Shown piece by piece: positions 42,756 to 51,041 of a DNA stretch of 64,000 nt (positions are counted from its first letter, which is position 1; every line of letters starts with the position of its first letter). The notes beneath the pieces were generated by a model. It was not told the origin of the DNA, did no database searches, and was given only the letters and a program-made list of their open reading frames with translations. This DNA comes from Agromyces ramosus. Its GTDB lineage: Bacteria > Actinomycetota > Actinomycetes > Actinomycetales > Microbacteriaceae. The stretch covers positions 833,068-897,067 of the forward strand of contig NZ_SGWY01000003.1 in assembly GCF_004216665.1 (NCBI RefSeq), written 5' to 3'. A program made the position numbers and the translations under genes.

Positions 42756-43754
42756 TCATGCGCGCAGCCCGGGCAGCACGTCCCGGCCGAACACGTCGAG
42801 GAACTCGGCCTGGTTGCGCCCCACGTTGTGCAGGTAGATGCGGTCGAACCCGAGGTCGAGCAGCCGCTGGATGTCGGCGCGATGCACGTCGGGGTCGGAC
42901 GAGACGACCATCCGACCCGCGAAGTCCTCTGGACGCACCGTGCGGGCGAGCTGGTCGAACTCGTAGGGCGATCGGATGTCGCTGCGCGGGAATCGCATCC
43001 CCCCGTTCGGCCACTCGACGAGCGCGTTGCGCATCGCCTGCTCGTCGGTGGGCGCCCACGAGAGGTGCAGCTGCAGCACCTTCGGCATGGTCGCCGCGTT
43101 GCGGCCGGCCTCACGCGCGCCCTCGGTGAATCGCTGCAGCAGCGGCGCGAGCCGGTCGGTGGGGCCGCCGGTGGTGATGAAGCCGTCGACGCTCCGGCCG
43201 GCACGGCGCGCGGTCACGGGCCCGGACGCCGCGACCAGGATCTCAGGGGCGACCTCGGGCATCGTCCACAGGCGGGTCGACTCGAGCTTGAAGTGAGGCC
43301 CCGCATGGCGCACGTCGCGTCCGGCGATCGACCCGGCGAAGAGCCGACGGATCACGTCGACGGCCTCGAACATGCGATTGATGCGCTCGGGCGCCTCGGG
43401 CCAGTACTGCCCGACGACGTGTTCGTTCAGCGCCTCCCCAGAGCCGATGCCGAGCCAGTGGCGACCGGGGTACAGCGCACCGAGCGTCGCGCTCGCCTGG
43501 GCGACGACGGCCGGATGCATCCGGAACGTCGGTGTCGTCACGCCCGGGCCGAGGTCGCCCGTCGTGCGCTCGCCGATCGCCGCGAGCACGCTCCAGACGA
43601 ACGACGACTCCCCCTGGGCGGGCACCCACGGCTGGAAGTGGTCGGTCGCCATGACGCCGCGGAAGCCGTGCGACTCGGCGAGCGCGGCGAGCGCCACCGC
43701 CTCGGCGGGCGGGAACCGCTCGAGCATCGCGGCGTAGCCGATGTGCGCAGACAC
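42756..43754 (-). CDS. LLM-class F420-dependent oxidoreductase, Fgd-like paralogue
   Basis: TIM-barrel oxidoreductase of 332 residues in the glucose-6-phosphate dehydrogenase-related branch of F420 enzymes. H39 and W43 of TDHFQPW and the GSGEALNE motif match Fgd positions, so hydride transfer to F420 is likely. The sugar-phosphate-binding residues differ and glucose-6-phosphate need not be the substrate. Start GTG at 43754 with GGGAGG upstream. It lies between cofE and cofC on the same strand, making an F420-only leftward cluster. Confidence 0.88.
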   Translation of the reverse strand: MSAHIGYAAMLERFPPAEAVALAALAESHGFRGVMATDHFQPWVPAQGESSFVWSVLAAIGERTTGDLGPGVTTPTFRMHPAVVAQASATLGALYPGRHWLGIGSGEALNEHVVGQYWPEAPERINRMFEAVDVIRRLFAGSIAGRDVRHAGPHFKLESTRLWTMPEVAPEILVAASGPVTARRAGRSVDGFITTGGPTDRLAPLLQRFTEGAREAGRNAATMPKVLQLHLSWAPTDEQAMRNALVEWPNGGMRFPRSDIRSPYEFDQLARTVRPEDFAGRMVVSSDPDVHRADIQRLLDLGFDRIYLHNVGRNQAEFLDVFGRDVLPGLRA

Positions 43755-43785
43755 CCCACCATCCTCCCCCGTCGCGGGGCGGGTG

Positions 43786-44568
43786 TCATTCCGAGCCGAG
43801 CGGACCTTCGGCCTGCGACTCGTCGAAGCCGTCCCGATAGCCCTCGTTGTACGCCTCGTCGGCGCCGATCCGGAACAGGTCGCGCTCCGCGGGTCGCTGG
43901 ATGCTGCGGGCGCCGGGGAGGTCGAGGTCGCCGACGTAGCGTCCGAGGCCGCGCACGACGGCCACGGGCACGCCCGTCGACTTGCCCTTGACGAGCTCGG
44001 CCGCGCCGGCGAGCTCGTCGGCCACGCACGGCATCGTCACCGCGAGGGGCTTGCCGGAGGCATCCGACGACCCGCGGAGGTCGTCGAACACGTGCACGCC
44101 CGCCGCGCCGATGGCGAGGTCGGTCTGTCCCTCGCGCCAGGGCCGGCCGAGCGTGTCCGAGAGGATCACCCCCACGACGGCCCCGGTGAGGGCACGGAGG
44201 CCGGTGGCGAGCGCCCTGGCCGAGGCATCCGGATCGACCGGCAGCAGCAGGACGGTGCCGTGCGGCGCGTTGGAGGCGTCGACGCCGGCGGCCGCGCCGA
44301 TGATGCCCTGGCGGTTCTCGACGATGCGGGTGATGCCGCCCTCGTGCTCGCGGGTCGCGACGACGCGCACCGTCTCGGCCGTGATCGCGGCCTCGCGGTC
44401 ATCGGCCTGCACGATGCGGCCCTCCGACTTCGACACGATCTTCGAGGTCACGACCAGGATGTCGCCGTCGGCGAGCTCCGTCGCGCCCGCGATCAGCGCG
44501 GCGAGGTCGTCGCCCCGTACGATCTCGGGCAGGCCCTCGACGCCTTCGATGCTGAACTTCACGGCCAC
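43786..44568 (-). CDS. cofE: Coenzyme F420-0:L-glutamate ligase, stand-alone CofE
   Basis: Adds glutamates to F420-0 through gamma-linkages. It is 260 residues, like archaeal CofE, without the nitroreductase-like C-terminal domain of mycobacterial FbiB. That domain, which reduces dehydro-F420-0 and helps extend the tail, must be supplied elsewhere if needed. Key segments are [55 protein letters not shown] in pattern, and [19 protein letters not shown] use GTG 44568, 6 bases after GAGGGA. Confidence 0.9.
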   Translation of the reverse strand: MAVKFSIEGVEGLPEIVRGDDLAALIAGATELADGDILVVTSKIVSKSEGRIVQADDREAAITAETVRVVATREHEGGITRIVENRQGIIGAAAGVDASNAPHGTVLLLPVDPDASARALATGLRALTGAVVGVILSDTLGRPWREGQTDLAIGAAGVHVFDDLRGSSDASGKPLAVTMPCVADELAGAAELVKGKSTGVPVAVVRGLGRYVGDLDLPGARSIQRPAERDLFRIGADEAYNEGYRDGFDESQAEGPLGSE

Positions 44569-44668
44569 CCCGCATCCCTCGGTCCTGCCTCGATCCTTGC
44601 AGGAGCGACGGCGTCGCTGCCAGAATTCGGCCATGGCGCGTCCTGCGCGCCGCAGATCGGGGGATCAG

Positions 44669-45223
44669 ATGTCCGAGGCGTCCGGCACGCCCGACCCGAT
44701 GCGACCGCCCGCGCCGCCGGTCGGGGGCGCCGACGGGCCGGCGGCACCGGCCGCACCGACGTACGGCCCCGCGGCTCCGATGGCGACTCCCGGCGCCCAG
44801 GACGGCTCGCAGACTTCGTACGGCCCGTATGGCCCCGTCGAGCCGGCGTATGCGTCGGCCGCCGCGCCGCCGGCGAAGCGACCCCTGATCATGTGGGACC
44901 TGATCCTGACGATCGTGCTGCTCGTGGTCATGATCGGCGTGACGCTGCTCGCGTCGTTCCTGTCGTTCTTCCTCGCCTTCGCGGGCGACTCGTGCGGATC
45001 CGGCATCACCTGCGACTACGACCGCATGGGCACCGGCATGATCATCGCCATGATCGGACCGCTCGCCGTGGGCCTGCTCGCGCTCATCGCCGCCGTCATC
45101 GTGCTCGTGCTGAGGCGCATCGCGTTCTGGATCCCGATCGTCGGCATCGTGCTCGTCATCGGGGTGTTCGTCGGCGGGGCGGCGCTCACCGCCTCGGGCG
45201 TGCCCGGCTCGTCGGCCGCCTGA
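44669..45223 (+). CDS. Unknown membrane protein with Pro/Ala-rich N terminus
   Basis: A 184-residue protein with a disordered, cytoplasmic N-terminal third rich in P, A, G and Y (about 1-70). Three to four hydrophobic spans follow (LILTIVLLVVMIGVTLLASFL, MIIAMIGPLAVGLLALIAAVIVLV, WIPIVGIVLVIGVFVGGAAL in pattern), and one short outside loop has two Cys (DSCGSGITCDYD). The ATG at 44669 follows GGGGGAT. It is divergent from cofE. No family function is known to me. Confidence 0.72.
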   Translation: MSEASGTPDPMRPPAPPVGGADGPAAPAAPTYGPAAPMATPGAQDGSQTSYGPYGPVEPAYASAAAPPAKRPLIMWDLILTIVLLVVMIGVTLLASFLSFFLAFAGDSCGSGITCDYDRMGTGMIIAMIGPLAVGLLALIAAVIVLVLRRIAFWIPIVGIVLVIGVFVGGAALTASGVPGSSAA

Positions 45224-45295
45224 GGGCGCCGCGCCGGGCGCTGCCCCATCGAGCCTCCGGACGCAAGGCCTTGGCCGCCGGCCCCCGCCCGTGCC

Positions 45296-45301
45296 TACGA
45301 T
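45296..45301 (+). promoter_or_regulatory. -10 box of DUF6328 gene, leaderless type
   Basis: TACGAT is followed by 5 bases and the ATG at 45307. Confidence 0.4.
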
Positions 45302-45306
45302 CGAAC

Positions 45307-45957
45307 ATGAACGCCCGCCACGCCGGACCGAACGGCCCCGACGCCGATCCGCCCCTCGTCGATGAGCCGCGTCCCGCCGCCGCCGACACGACCGACGCAC
45401 ACCCCCGCACCCTCCACCACGATGTCGACCCCGCCGACGGGCGCGACGAAACGCCCAACGAGCGCAGCGACCGCAACTGGAACGACATCCTCCAGGAGTT
45501 GCGCGTCGCGCTCACCGGCACGCAGCTGATCGGCGGCTTCCTGCTCGCGGTGGCCTTCCAGTCGAGGTTCGAGGAACTCGACGCGTACCAGCTCGTCCTC
45601 TACCTCGTGCTCGTCGCGCTCGCGGGCCTCGCCACGGTGGTCGGCCTCGCGCCGGTCACCCTGCACCGCACCCTCTTCCGGCACCAGGTGAAGGAGCGGG
45701 TGGTGCGCACGGGGAACCGGCTGCTCATCGCCCACCTCGTGGTGGTGGCACTGCTCGTGATCGGGGTGACCAGCCTGATCTTCGACTTCGCCGTGTCCCG
45801 TGCGGCGGGGGTGACCGCGCTCGTGATCGGCGCGATCATCGTGGTGCTGCTCTGGATCGTGCTGCCCAGGGTGCAGGAGGCGAAGGACGGCGACGACGCG
45901 GTGGTCGTCGAGGCGCAGTCGCGCGAGGAGCAGGAGGGTGTCGGGACCCAGCCCTAG
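45307..45957 (+). CDS. DUF6328 family membrane protein
   Basis: A 216-residue protein. An acidic, disordered N terminus (about 1-55) is followed by the conserved entry RSDRNWNDILQELRVALTGTQL. Four hydrophobic spans come next (LIGGFLLAVAFQ, LVLYLVLVALAGLATVVGL, LLIAHLVVVALLVIGVTSLI, VTALVIGAIIVVLLWIVLP). The tail is acidic. The family is common in actinobacteria and has no known function. Confidence 0.8.
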   Translation: MNARHAGPNGPDADPPLVDEPRPAAADTTDAHPRTLHHDVDPADGRDETPNERSDRNWNDILQELRVALTGTQLIGGFLLAVAFQSRFEELDAYQLVLYLVLVALAGLATVVGLAPVTLHRTLFRHQVKERVVRTGNRLLIAHLVVVALLVIGVTSLIFDFAVSRAAGVTALVIGAIIVVLLWIVLPRVQEAKDGDDAVVVEAQSREEQEGVGTQP

Positions 45958-45960
45958 GCT
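45955..45960 (+). promoter_or_regulatory. -10 box of exonuclease III gene, leaderless type
   Basis: TAGGCT overlaps the upstream stop codon and lies 6 bases before the ATG at 45967. Confidence 0.45.
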
Positions 45961-45966
45961 TGGCGC

Positions 45967-46809
45967 ATGCGCTTCGCCACCTGGAACGTCAACTCGATCC
46001 GCACCCGCGTCGACCGTGTCGTCGACTGGATGGTGCGCGAAGACGTCGACGTGCTCGCGATGCAGGAGATCAAGTGCAAGCCCGAGCAGTTCCCCGCGGC
46101 GCCGTTCGAAGACGCGGGCTACGAGCTCGCGCTGCACGGCTTCAACCAGTGGAACGGCGTCGCCATCGCGAGCCGCTCGCCGATCGAGTCGGTCGAGACG
46201 AGCTTCCCCGGCATGCCCGGATTCCTGAAGGGCGTGGAGGGCCCCGACCAGCCGCAGGAGGCCCGGGCCATCGGCGCCACCGTCGACGGCGTGCGCCTGT
46301 GGAGCCTCTACGTGCCCAACGGTCGGGCGCTGGGCGACCCCCACTACTTCTACAAGCTCGACTGGCTCGCCGCGCTCGCCGAGTACACGCGCGCGCAGAC
46401 CACCGATCATCCCGAGGTCCCGTTCGCGCTCATGGGCGACTTCAACATCGCGCCGTTCGACCACGACAACGGCGACCCCACGGTCGTCGTCGGGCAGACC
46501 ACCCACGTCTCCCCGCCCGAGCGCGAGGCGTTCTTCACGCTCGAGCGCTCGGGGGTCACCGACGTCGTCCGCGCCCGCGTGCCCGAGGGCCTGTTCACGT
46601 ACTGGGACTACAAGCAGCTGCGGTTCCCGCGCAACGAGGGCATGCGCATCGACTTCATCCTCGGGTCGGCCCCGTTCGCCGCCGCGGTCACGGATGCCTC
46701 GATCCACCGCAACGAGCGCAAGGGCAACGCGCCGTCCGATCACGTGCCGGTGCTCGTCGACCTCGCCCTGGCGAAGGCCGACGACGACCTGCCGATGATC
46801 TTCGGCTGA
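45967..46809 (+). CDS. xth: Exodeoxyribonuclease III (AP endonuclease)
   Basis: Base-excision repair enzyme that cuts at abasic sites and removes 3' blocks. The 280 residues keep the family motifs: ATWNVNSIRTR, MQEIKCK (metal Glu), YVPNGRALGDPHYFYKLDWL in pattern, LMGDFNIAP (Asp, Asn) and SDHVPVLVDL (Asp-His pair). It lies directly after the DUF6328 gene with its own leaderless-type promoter and 90 bases before the kinase gene. Confidence 0.94.
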   Translation: MRFATWNVNSIRTRVDRVVDWMVREDVDVLAMQEIKCKPEQFPAAPFEDAGYELALHGFNQWNGVAIASRSPIESVETSFPGMPGFLKGVEGPDQPQEARAIGATVDGVRLWSLYVPNGRALGDPHYFYKLDWLAALAEYTRAQTTDHPEVPFALMGDFNIAPFDHDNGDPTVVVGQTTHVSPPEREAFFTLERSGVTDVVRARVPEGLFTYWDYKQLRFPRNEGMRIDFILGSAPFAAAVTDASIHRNERKGNAPSDHVPVLVDLALAKADDDLPMIFG

Positions 46810-46870
46810 CTCCGCGGCCCCCTACCAGACGAGGCGTCTCGGGCCAACCCGGTCACGGTGAACGGGCTCC

Positions 46871-46902
46871 GTTCAGGTGGGGCGACTACCCTCGTTCAGG
46901 TG
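46871..46902 (+). promoter_or_regulatory. Promoter with direct repeat GTTCAGGTG at the kinase start
   Basis: TACCCT at 46887-46892 lies 7 bases before the GTG at 46900. The 9-mer GTTCAGGTG occurs at 46871-46879 and again at 46894-46902, the second copy ending on the start codon. Repeats 23 bp apart that bracket the -10 box suggest a regulator-binding pair. Confidence 0.4.
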
Positions 46903-48207
46903 ACCACGTCCCCCAACAGCGTGTCGCGTGACTCCTTCGCCGGAGCCACCCTCGACGACCGCTACCGCCTCGACGGCCTCATCGGCCGCGGCGGGATGGC
47001 GAGCGTCTACCGGGGCGTCGACCTCGCGCTGGGACGCCCCGTCGCGGTGAAGGTGTTCGCCGAGGCGGCGGAGGGCATCGACGACGCCGAGCGGCGCAGG
47101 TCCGAGACGGCCCTGCTCGCCAGCCTGTCGCACCGCGCCCTCGTGCGGCTCTACGACGCGTCCCGCGACCCGGCGACCGACCGCGAATTCCTCGTGATGG
47201 AGCTCGTCGAGGGGCGCGACCTGCGCGAGACCCTGCGCCTCGGCGCGCTCGGACCCGCGGATGCCGCCGACATGCTCGCCGACGTCGCGGAGGCGCTCCA
47301 CGTGATCCACGAACGCGGCATCGTGCACCGCGACGTGAAGCCCGCGAACGTGCTCCTGGAGCCCGCCCACCTGCCCTCCCGCACGTGGAACGCGAAGCTC
47401 GCCGACTTCGGCATCGCCCGCCTCATCGACGACGCCCGGATCACCCGCGCGGGTCTCCTGGTGGGCACGCCCGGCTACCTCAGCCCCGAGCAGGTCACCG
47501 GTCGCCCGCCCACCCCGGCCGCCGACGTGTACGCCCTCGGCCTCCTGGTGCTCGAGTCGCGCACCGGCGAGACCCCGTTCCCGGGCCCGGCGGCCGAGGC
47601 GGCGAGCGCGCGGCTGGTGCGCGATCCCGACATCCCCGAGTCCCTCGGCACCGACTGGGTGGCGCTCCTCCGCGCGATGACGGCGCGCGAGGCCGCCGAC
47701 CGCCCGTCCGCCCTCGACGTCGCGGTCGCCGCCGGGCAGCTCGACCGCGGGACCGATGGTGCGCGACCGGCCACCGCACCGACGATCGCGATCGCCGACG
47801 TCGCGGCGGCGCCCACCATGGCCGTCGACGGGCACGCGGCATCCGTCGCCCCGGCCACCGCCGACGGCGCGGCACCCGAGGCGGCCGCCCCCGTCGAGAC
47901 TGCGGCCACGAGGGTGCTCCCGGCGCCCGACCGCTCGTTCTTCGCCGCTCCGGTGGCGGCGAGCCAGCAGCCCGAGGGACGCGCCCGGGCCCGCGAACGG
48001 GAGCGCTCGGCCGACGGGGAGCGCCGCTGGGTGCGCCCGACGATCGCGATCGCGCTGCTCGTGACGATCGGCGTGGTGGTGTTCACGCTGCTGCAGTCCG
48101 CGCTCTCGACGCCCGCGACGAACACGACGCCCGAGCCGCTGCCGAGCGTGCCGGGCGATCTCGGGGTGCACCTCGAACAACTCGACGAGGCGGTGAGCGG
48201 CGGATGA
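46900..48207 (+). CDS. Membrane-anchored serine/threonine protein kinase
   Basis: Eukaryotic-like (Hanks-type) kinase of 435 residues. Kinase domain at about 20-280: glycine loop GRGGMASVYRG, K51 in VAVKVF, catalytic loop HRDVKPANVLL, DFG in KLADFGIARL, and activation segment ending GTPGYLSPEQ. An Ala/Thr-rich linker follows, then one membrane span near residue 390 and a short outside tail of about 30 residues, with no PASTA sensor domain. The GTG at 46900 is supported by its promoter; an in-frame start at 46858 would be upstream of it. It overlaps the next lipoprotein gene (ATGA), which could supply the missing sensor part. Confidence 0.9.
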   Translation: MTTSPNSVSRDSFAGATLDDRYRLDGLIGRGGMASVYRGVDLALGRPVAVKVFAEAAEGIDDAERRRSETALLASLSHRALVRLYDASRDPATDREFLVMELVEGRDLRETLRLGALGPADAADMLADVAEALHVIHERGIVHRDVKPANVLLEPAHLPSRTWNAKLADFGIARLIDDARITRAGLLVGTPGYLSPEQVTGRPPTPAADVYALGLLVLESRTGETPFPGPAAEAASARLVRDPDIPESLGTDWVALLRAMTAREAADRPSALDVAVAAGQLDRGTDGARPATAPTIAIADVAAAPTMAVDGHAASVAPATADGAAPEAAAPVETAATRVLPAPDRSFFAAPVAASQQPEGRARARERERSADGERRWVRPTIAIALLVTIGVVVFTLLQSALSTPATNTTPEPLPSVPGDLGVHLEQLDEAVSGG

Positions 48208-48665
48208 CGCGACAGCGGCGCGCTCGGCGTGCCATCCTCCCGGCGGCGGCCGTCGCCGTGGCCCTCACGTTCGGTCTCTCGGCGTGCGGCGCCTCGAGCG
48301 AGGGCACGTCTGCGGCCATGCACGCCTCGGTCGTGCAGATCGCCGAACGCGCCGCGGCGGGCGACTACGCCGGCGCGCTCGCCGAACTGGCGCTGCTCGA
48401 CCGCGACGTCACGAGCGCGTCCGAGAACGGCACGATCGACGCGGCGCGCGAAGCGGAGATCCGGGCCGCCATGGACCTCGTCCGGGCCGACCTCGAGGCC
48501 GCCGACGCCCCGGCGACGCCGACGCCCGAACCGGCTCCCGCGCCCGAACCGACCACCGCGCCGGCCGACGACGACGGCGGCGACGATCCCGGGAACAGCG
48601 ACAACAAGGGCAAGGGCAACAACAACGGCAACGACGACAAGGGCAAGGACGGCGGCGACGACTGA
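48204..48665 (+). CDS. Small lipoprotein coupled to the kinase
   Basis: A 153-residue exported protein. It has a basic n-region (RQRRARRA), a hydrophobic core and lipobox LSAC near residue 29. A short helical domain (about 35-105: HASVVQIAERAAAGDYAGALAEL and acidic helices) follows, then a Pro/Glu linker and an extremely Asp/Gly/Asn/Lys-rich tail (NSDNKGKGNNNGNDDKGK). I know no family name. The 4-base overlap with the kinase stop argues for a joint function. Confidence 0.75.
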   Translation: MTRQRRARRAILPAAAVAVALTFGLSACGASSEGTSAAMHASVVQIAERAAAGDYAGALAELALLDRDVTSASENGTIDAAREAEIRAAMDLVRADLEAADAPATPTPEPAPAPEPTTAPADDDGGDDPGNSDNKGKGNNNGNDDKGKDGGDD

Positions 48666-48707
48666 GGTCGTGTGCCCGCCGTGCGCCCGCCGTGCGGCAT
48701 CCGTGCA

Positions 48708-48713
48708 TAGGCT
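48708..48713 (+). promoter_or_regulatory. -10 box of alpha/beta hydrolase gene, leaderless type
   Basis: TAGGCT lies 7 bases before the ATG at 48721. Confidence 0.45.
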
Positions 48714-48720
48714 CTCAACC

Positions 48721-49539
48721 ATGCCTTCCCTCGCCGTGCCCGGAGCCGAGCTCTTCTACGAGTCCGACGGGCGCGCGTCGGCGCCCGCACTGCTCCTCAT
48801 TCCCGCCGGCATCGCCACGCTTCGCATGTGGGACGCGCAGGTCGAGGCCCTCGCCGCCGACCACCTGGTCGTGCGGTACGACCCCCGTGGCTTCGGGGCC
48901 ACCCGCCACGACCCCGGGGTGCCGTTCTCGAACCACGCGGATGCCCTCGCCGTGCTCGACCACCTCGGCGTCGAGCGCGCGACCCTGGTCGGAGCGAGCC
49001 GTGGCGGCAGGATCGCGCTCGATGCGGCACTCGCTGCGCCCGACCGGATCTCGGGCCTCGTGGCGATCGGCGCCGAGCCGAGCGGGTCGCCGGAGCTGCC
49101 CCGATCCGACGAGGAGGCTCGCCGCTTCGACGAGCTCGAGCGGCTCGACCCGGCGGTCGACGCCCGGCGGCTCGTCCGCTCGGAGACCACCTTGTGGGCG
49201 ACCGGGCCCCTGCGGCTCGAGCACGAGCTGGATCCGCACTTCGTCCGCAGGGCCCACGAGCTGAACGAGCCGAACATCGCGCACGCGGCCGACGACGGCA
49301 CGATCGTGCCGCTCGAGCCACCGGCGTTCGAGCGGCTCGGCGACATCCGATGCCCCGTGCTCGTGATGGTCGGCGAACACGACGTCGGTTCGACGCGGTG
49401 GCACGCGGAGCACCTGCTCGAGGTGCTGCCCGACGCGAGGGGATACTCCTTCGCGGATGCGGCGCACCTGCCCACGGTGGAGCGGCGCGACGAGTTCCTC
49501 CGCACGCTGCTCGACTGGCTCGGCGAGCGCGGCCTCTGA
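48721..49539 (+). CDS. Alpha/beta-fold hydrolase
   Basis: Cytoplasmic serine hydrolase-fold protein of 272 residues. The nucleophile elbow is GASRGG, the oxyanion strand LLLIPAGIATLRMWDAQ in pattern, the acid is probably in VMVGEHDVGS, and the base His is in DAAHLPTVERRDEF. It resembles esterase, lactonase or haloperoxidase-type members; the substrate is unknown. Its start is supported by a leaderless-type promoter. The same frame stays open upstream inside the lipoprotein gene, which is a shadow. Confidence 0.87.
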   Translation: MPSLAVPGAELFYESDGRASAPALLLIPAGIATLRMWDAQVEALAADHLVVRYDPRGFGATRHDPGVPFSNHADALAVLDHLGVERATLVGASRGGRIALDAALAAPDRISGLVAIGAEPSGSPELPRSDEEARRFDELERLDPAVDARRLVRSETTLWATGPLRLEHELDPHFVRRAHELNEPNIAHAADDGTIVPLEPPAFERLGDIRCPVLVMVGEHDVGSTRWHAEHLLEVLPDARGYSFADAAHLPTVERRDEFLRTLLDWLGERGL

Positions 49540-49575
49540 CCGGCGGATTCGCGGCGGGCGTCCAGCTTGCGGGGC

Positions 49576-49581
49576 TATGGT
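49576..49581 (+). promoter_or_regulatory. -10 box of the 47-residue membrane peptide gene, leaderless type
   Basis: TATGGT lies exactly 6 bases before the ATG at 49588. Confidence 0.45.
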
Positions 49582-49587
49582 CGCGGG

Positions 49588-49731
49588 ATGACCACGGAAC
49601 TCCTGATCGCGATCGCAGCGGCCGGCCTCGCCGTGCCGATGCTCCTCGGCGTCGTCGCGCAGCGGATGCGCCCGCGCGCGGTGCGCGTTCGCGTTCAGCC
49701 GCGGCCGGTGAACCGCTCCATCGAGCGGTAG
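49588..49731 (+). CDS. 47-residue single-span membrane peptide
   Basis: A short gene from an ATG at 49588 to a TAG at 49731. The product has one hydrophobic helix (ELLIAIAAAGLAVPMLLGVV) and a strongly basic tail (QRMRPRAVRVRVQPRP), so the tail would face the cytoplasm. Its leaderless-type promoter and membrane-peptide composition support it. It overlaps the 3' end of the convergent SDR gene by 37 bases, which lowers confidence and would create complementary transcripts. No family recognised. Confidence 0.55.
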   Translation: MTTELLIAIAAAGLAVPMLLGVVAQRMRPRAVRVRVQPRPVNRSIER

Positions 49732-50534
49732 ACGCCGAAGCCGTCGCCCACGATCCGGTCGAACAGCCGGGTCGGCAGGATTCCGCGAAGCGCCCGTGAC
49801 AGGCCGACGCTCCACGGCAGCTCGACGAGCGGCGCGCCGGCGAGCATCGCCCGCCACACCCGGTCCACCACGTACTCGGGCTCGAGCACCGGCGCGAGGG
49901 CCGGGCCCCTCGCACCCGTGAACATCCCGGTCGAGATGTAGCTCGGCGTCACGGTCGTGACCTTCACGTTCGTGTGGTCGGCCTGCTCGAGTTCGAGCCG
50001 CAGGGAGTCGCTCCATCCGATGAGGGCGGCCTTGGACGCGGCGTACACCGCCATGCGCGGGTTCGCCAGAGTGCCGGCGGCCGATGCGATGTTCACGATC
50101 CGGGACGGCCGGTAGGCGTTCGCGATCATCCCCGGGATGAACTCGCGCGTGATGTACATGGGAGCCAGCGCGTTCACCTGCATGGTCGGTCGGGTGTCCT
50201 CGCCGTTGTCGGTCTCCCAGAAGTAGCGGTTGCCCCGCACGATGCCCGCGTTGTTGATGAGCACGTCGGGGTTGCCGACCTCGCGCCGCACGCGCTGGGC
50301 GGTCTTGGCGATGGCGCCGAGGTCGCCCACGTCGACCACGTACGACCGGATGCCGGTGCGGCCCCGCGAGCGCGCGCCGAGCTCGTCGGCGGTGCGCGAC
50401 AGGGCCGCCGCATCACGGTCCCAGAGGGTCACGGATGCCGCGCCCTCGGCGACCGCCCGCTCCGCGTACATCCGGCCCATGCCGCCAGCCGCACCCGTGA
50501 TGAGCACCTGCGCGCCCTGCACCGTTCTCGTCAT
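49695..50534 (-). CDS. Short-chain dehydrogenase/reductase
   Basis: NAD(P)-dependent SDR of 279 residues. The cofactor loop is TGAAGGMG, then the NNAGI motif, the catalytic Ser in NIASAAGTLAN, and the YAASK pair. The C terminus (WRAMLAGAPLVELPWSVGLSRALR) resembles membrane-associated SDRs acting on lipids or steroids. I use the ATG at 50534; the frame continues upstream without coding character. It overlaps the small membrane gene at its 3' end. Confidence 0.88.
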   Translation of the reverse strand: MTRTVQGAQVLITGAAGGMGRMYAERAVAEGAASVTLWDRDAAALSRTADELGARSRGRTGIRSYVVDVGDLGAIAKTAQRVRREVGNPDVLINNAGIVRGNRYFWETDNGEDTRPTMQVNALAPMYITREFIPGMIANAYRPSRIVNIASAAGTLANPRMAVYAASKAALIGWSDSLRLELEQADHTNVKVTTVTPSYISTGMFTGARGPALAPVLEPEYVVDRVWRAMLAGAPLVELPWSVGLSRALRGILPTRLFDRIVGDGFGVYRSMERFTGRG

Positions 50535-50596
50535 CGTCCCATCTTCGCGCACGGCGGCCAGCGCCCGTCGCGACCGCGGGGAGCGTGGACCGCGAC

Positions 50597-50968
50597 TCAG
50601 GCCTCGCCTGAGGAGGCTCCGCGAAGCCGCACGATCTCCTCGGCCATGCGGGTGATGAGGTCGAACGGCACGGGTCTCGAGTACGGGAAGTTGACCGTGT
50701 CCTTCTTCGACCGGTACGGCGCGACCTCCCGCTCGAGCGGGTCGTCGAAGGCCGGCACGGGGTACAGGCCGACATGGTGCTTCCACCCGGCGAAGTGGAT
50801 CGCGTACCGGCCCCCCAGCATCACCGCGCCCATGCCGTACCGCACCTTCTCCTCGCCGTCGGGCACGCCGGCGTGGATCGCGGCACGCACCCGCTCGAGC
50901 ACGTCGCGGATCTCGGGCGGGAAGGAGGCGACGTACTCGTCGACGGATTCGGGTGCGCCGGTGGCCAT
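50597..50968 (-). CDS. DUF1801 domain protein (YdhG/Fra-like)
   Basis: A 123-residue single-domain protein with the DUF1801 pattern VDEYVASFPPEIRDVLERVRAAI, EKVRYGMGAVML and AIHFAGWKHHVGLYP. Relatives are sometimes called iron chaperone-like, but the function is not established. The ATG at 50968 is fixed by a -10 box 6 bases upstream. Its promoter contains a perfect 16-bp palindrome shared with the divergent acetyltransferase gene. Confidence 0.88.
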   Translation of the reverse strand: MATGAPESVDEYVASFPPEIRDVLERVRAAIHAGVPDGEEKVRYGMGAVMLGGRYAIHFAGWKHHVGLYPVPAFDDPLEREVAPYRSKKDTVNFPYSRPVPFDLITRMAEEIVRLRGASSGEA

Positions 50969-50974
50969 GCCCGA

Positions 50975-51003
50975 AGCCTACAACACTGAACCGATCGGTT
51001 CAA
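50975..51003 (-). promoter_or_regulatory. Promoter of DUF1801 gene with 16-bp palindromic operator
   Basis: On the minus strand TTGAAC (51003-50998), 17 bases, TAGGCT (50980-50975), 6 bases, then the ATG at 50968. The perfect palindrome TGAACCGATCGGTTCA (50987-51002) fills the spacer and overlaps the -35 box. This is ideal for repression by a TetR- or MarR-type dimer. It lies 40 bases from the divergent acetyltransferase start, so both genes may respond. Confidence 0.65.
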
Positions 51004-51041
51004 CGTTGTCGGCGATGATGACGACATGGCACCATGGGCGG

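Noticed and set aside
41076..43991. Open frame of 971 codons on the plus strand
   Set aside because: Covers fgd, cofC and the Fgd-like gene in antisense; those three have clear family motifs on the minus strand.
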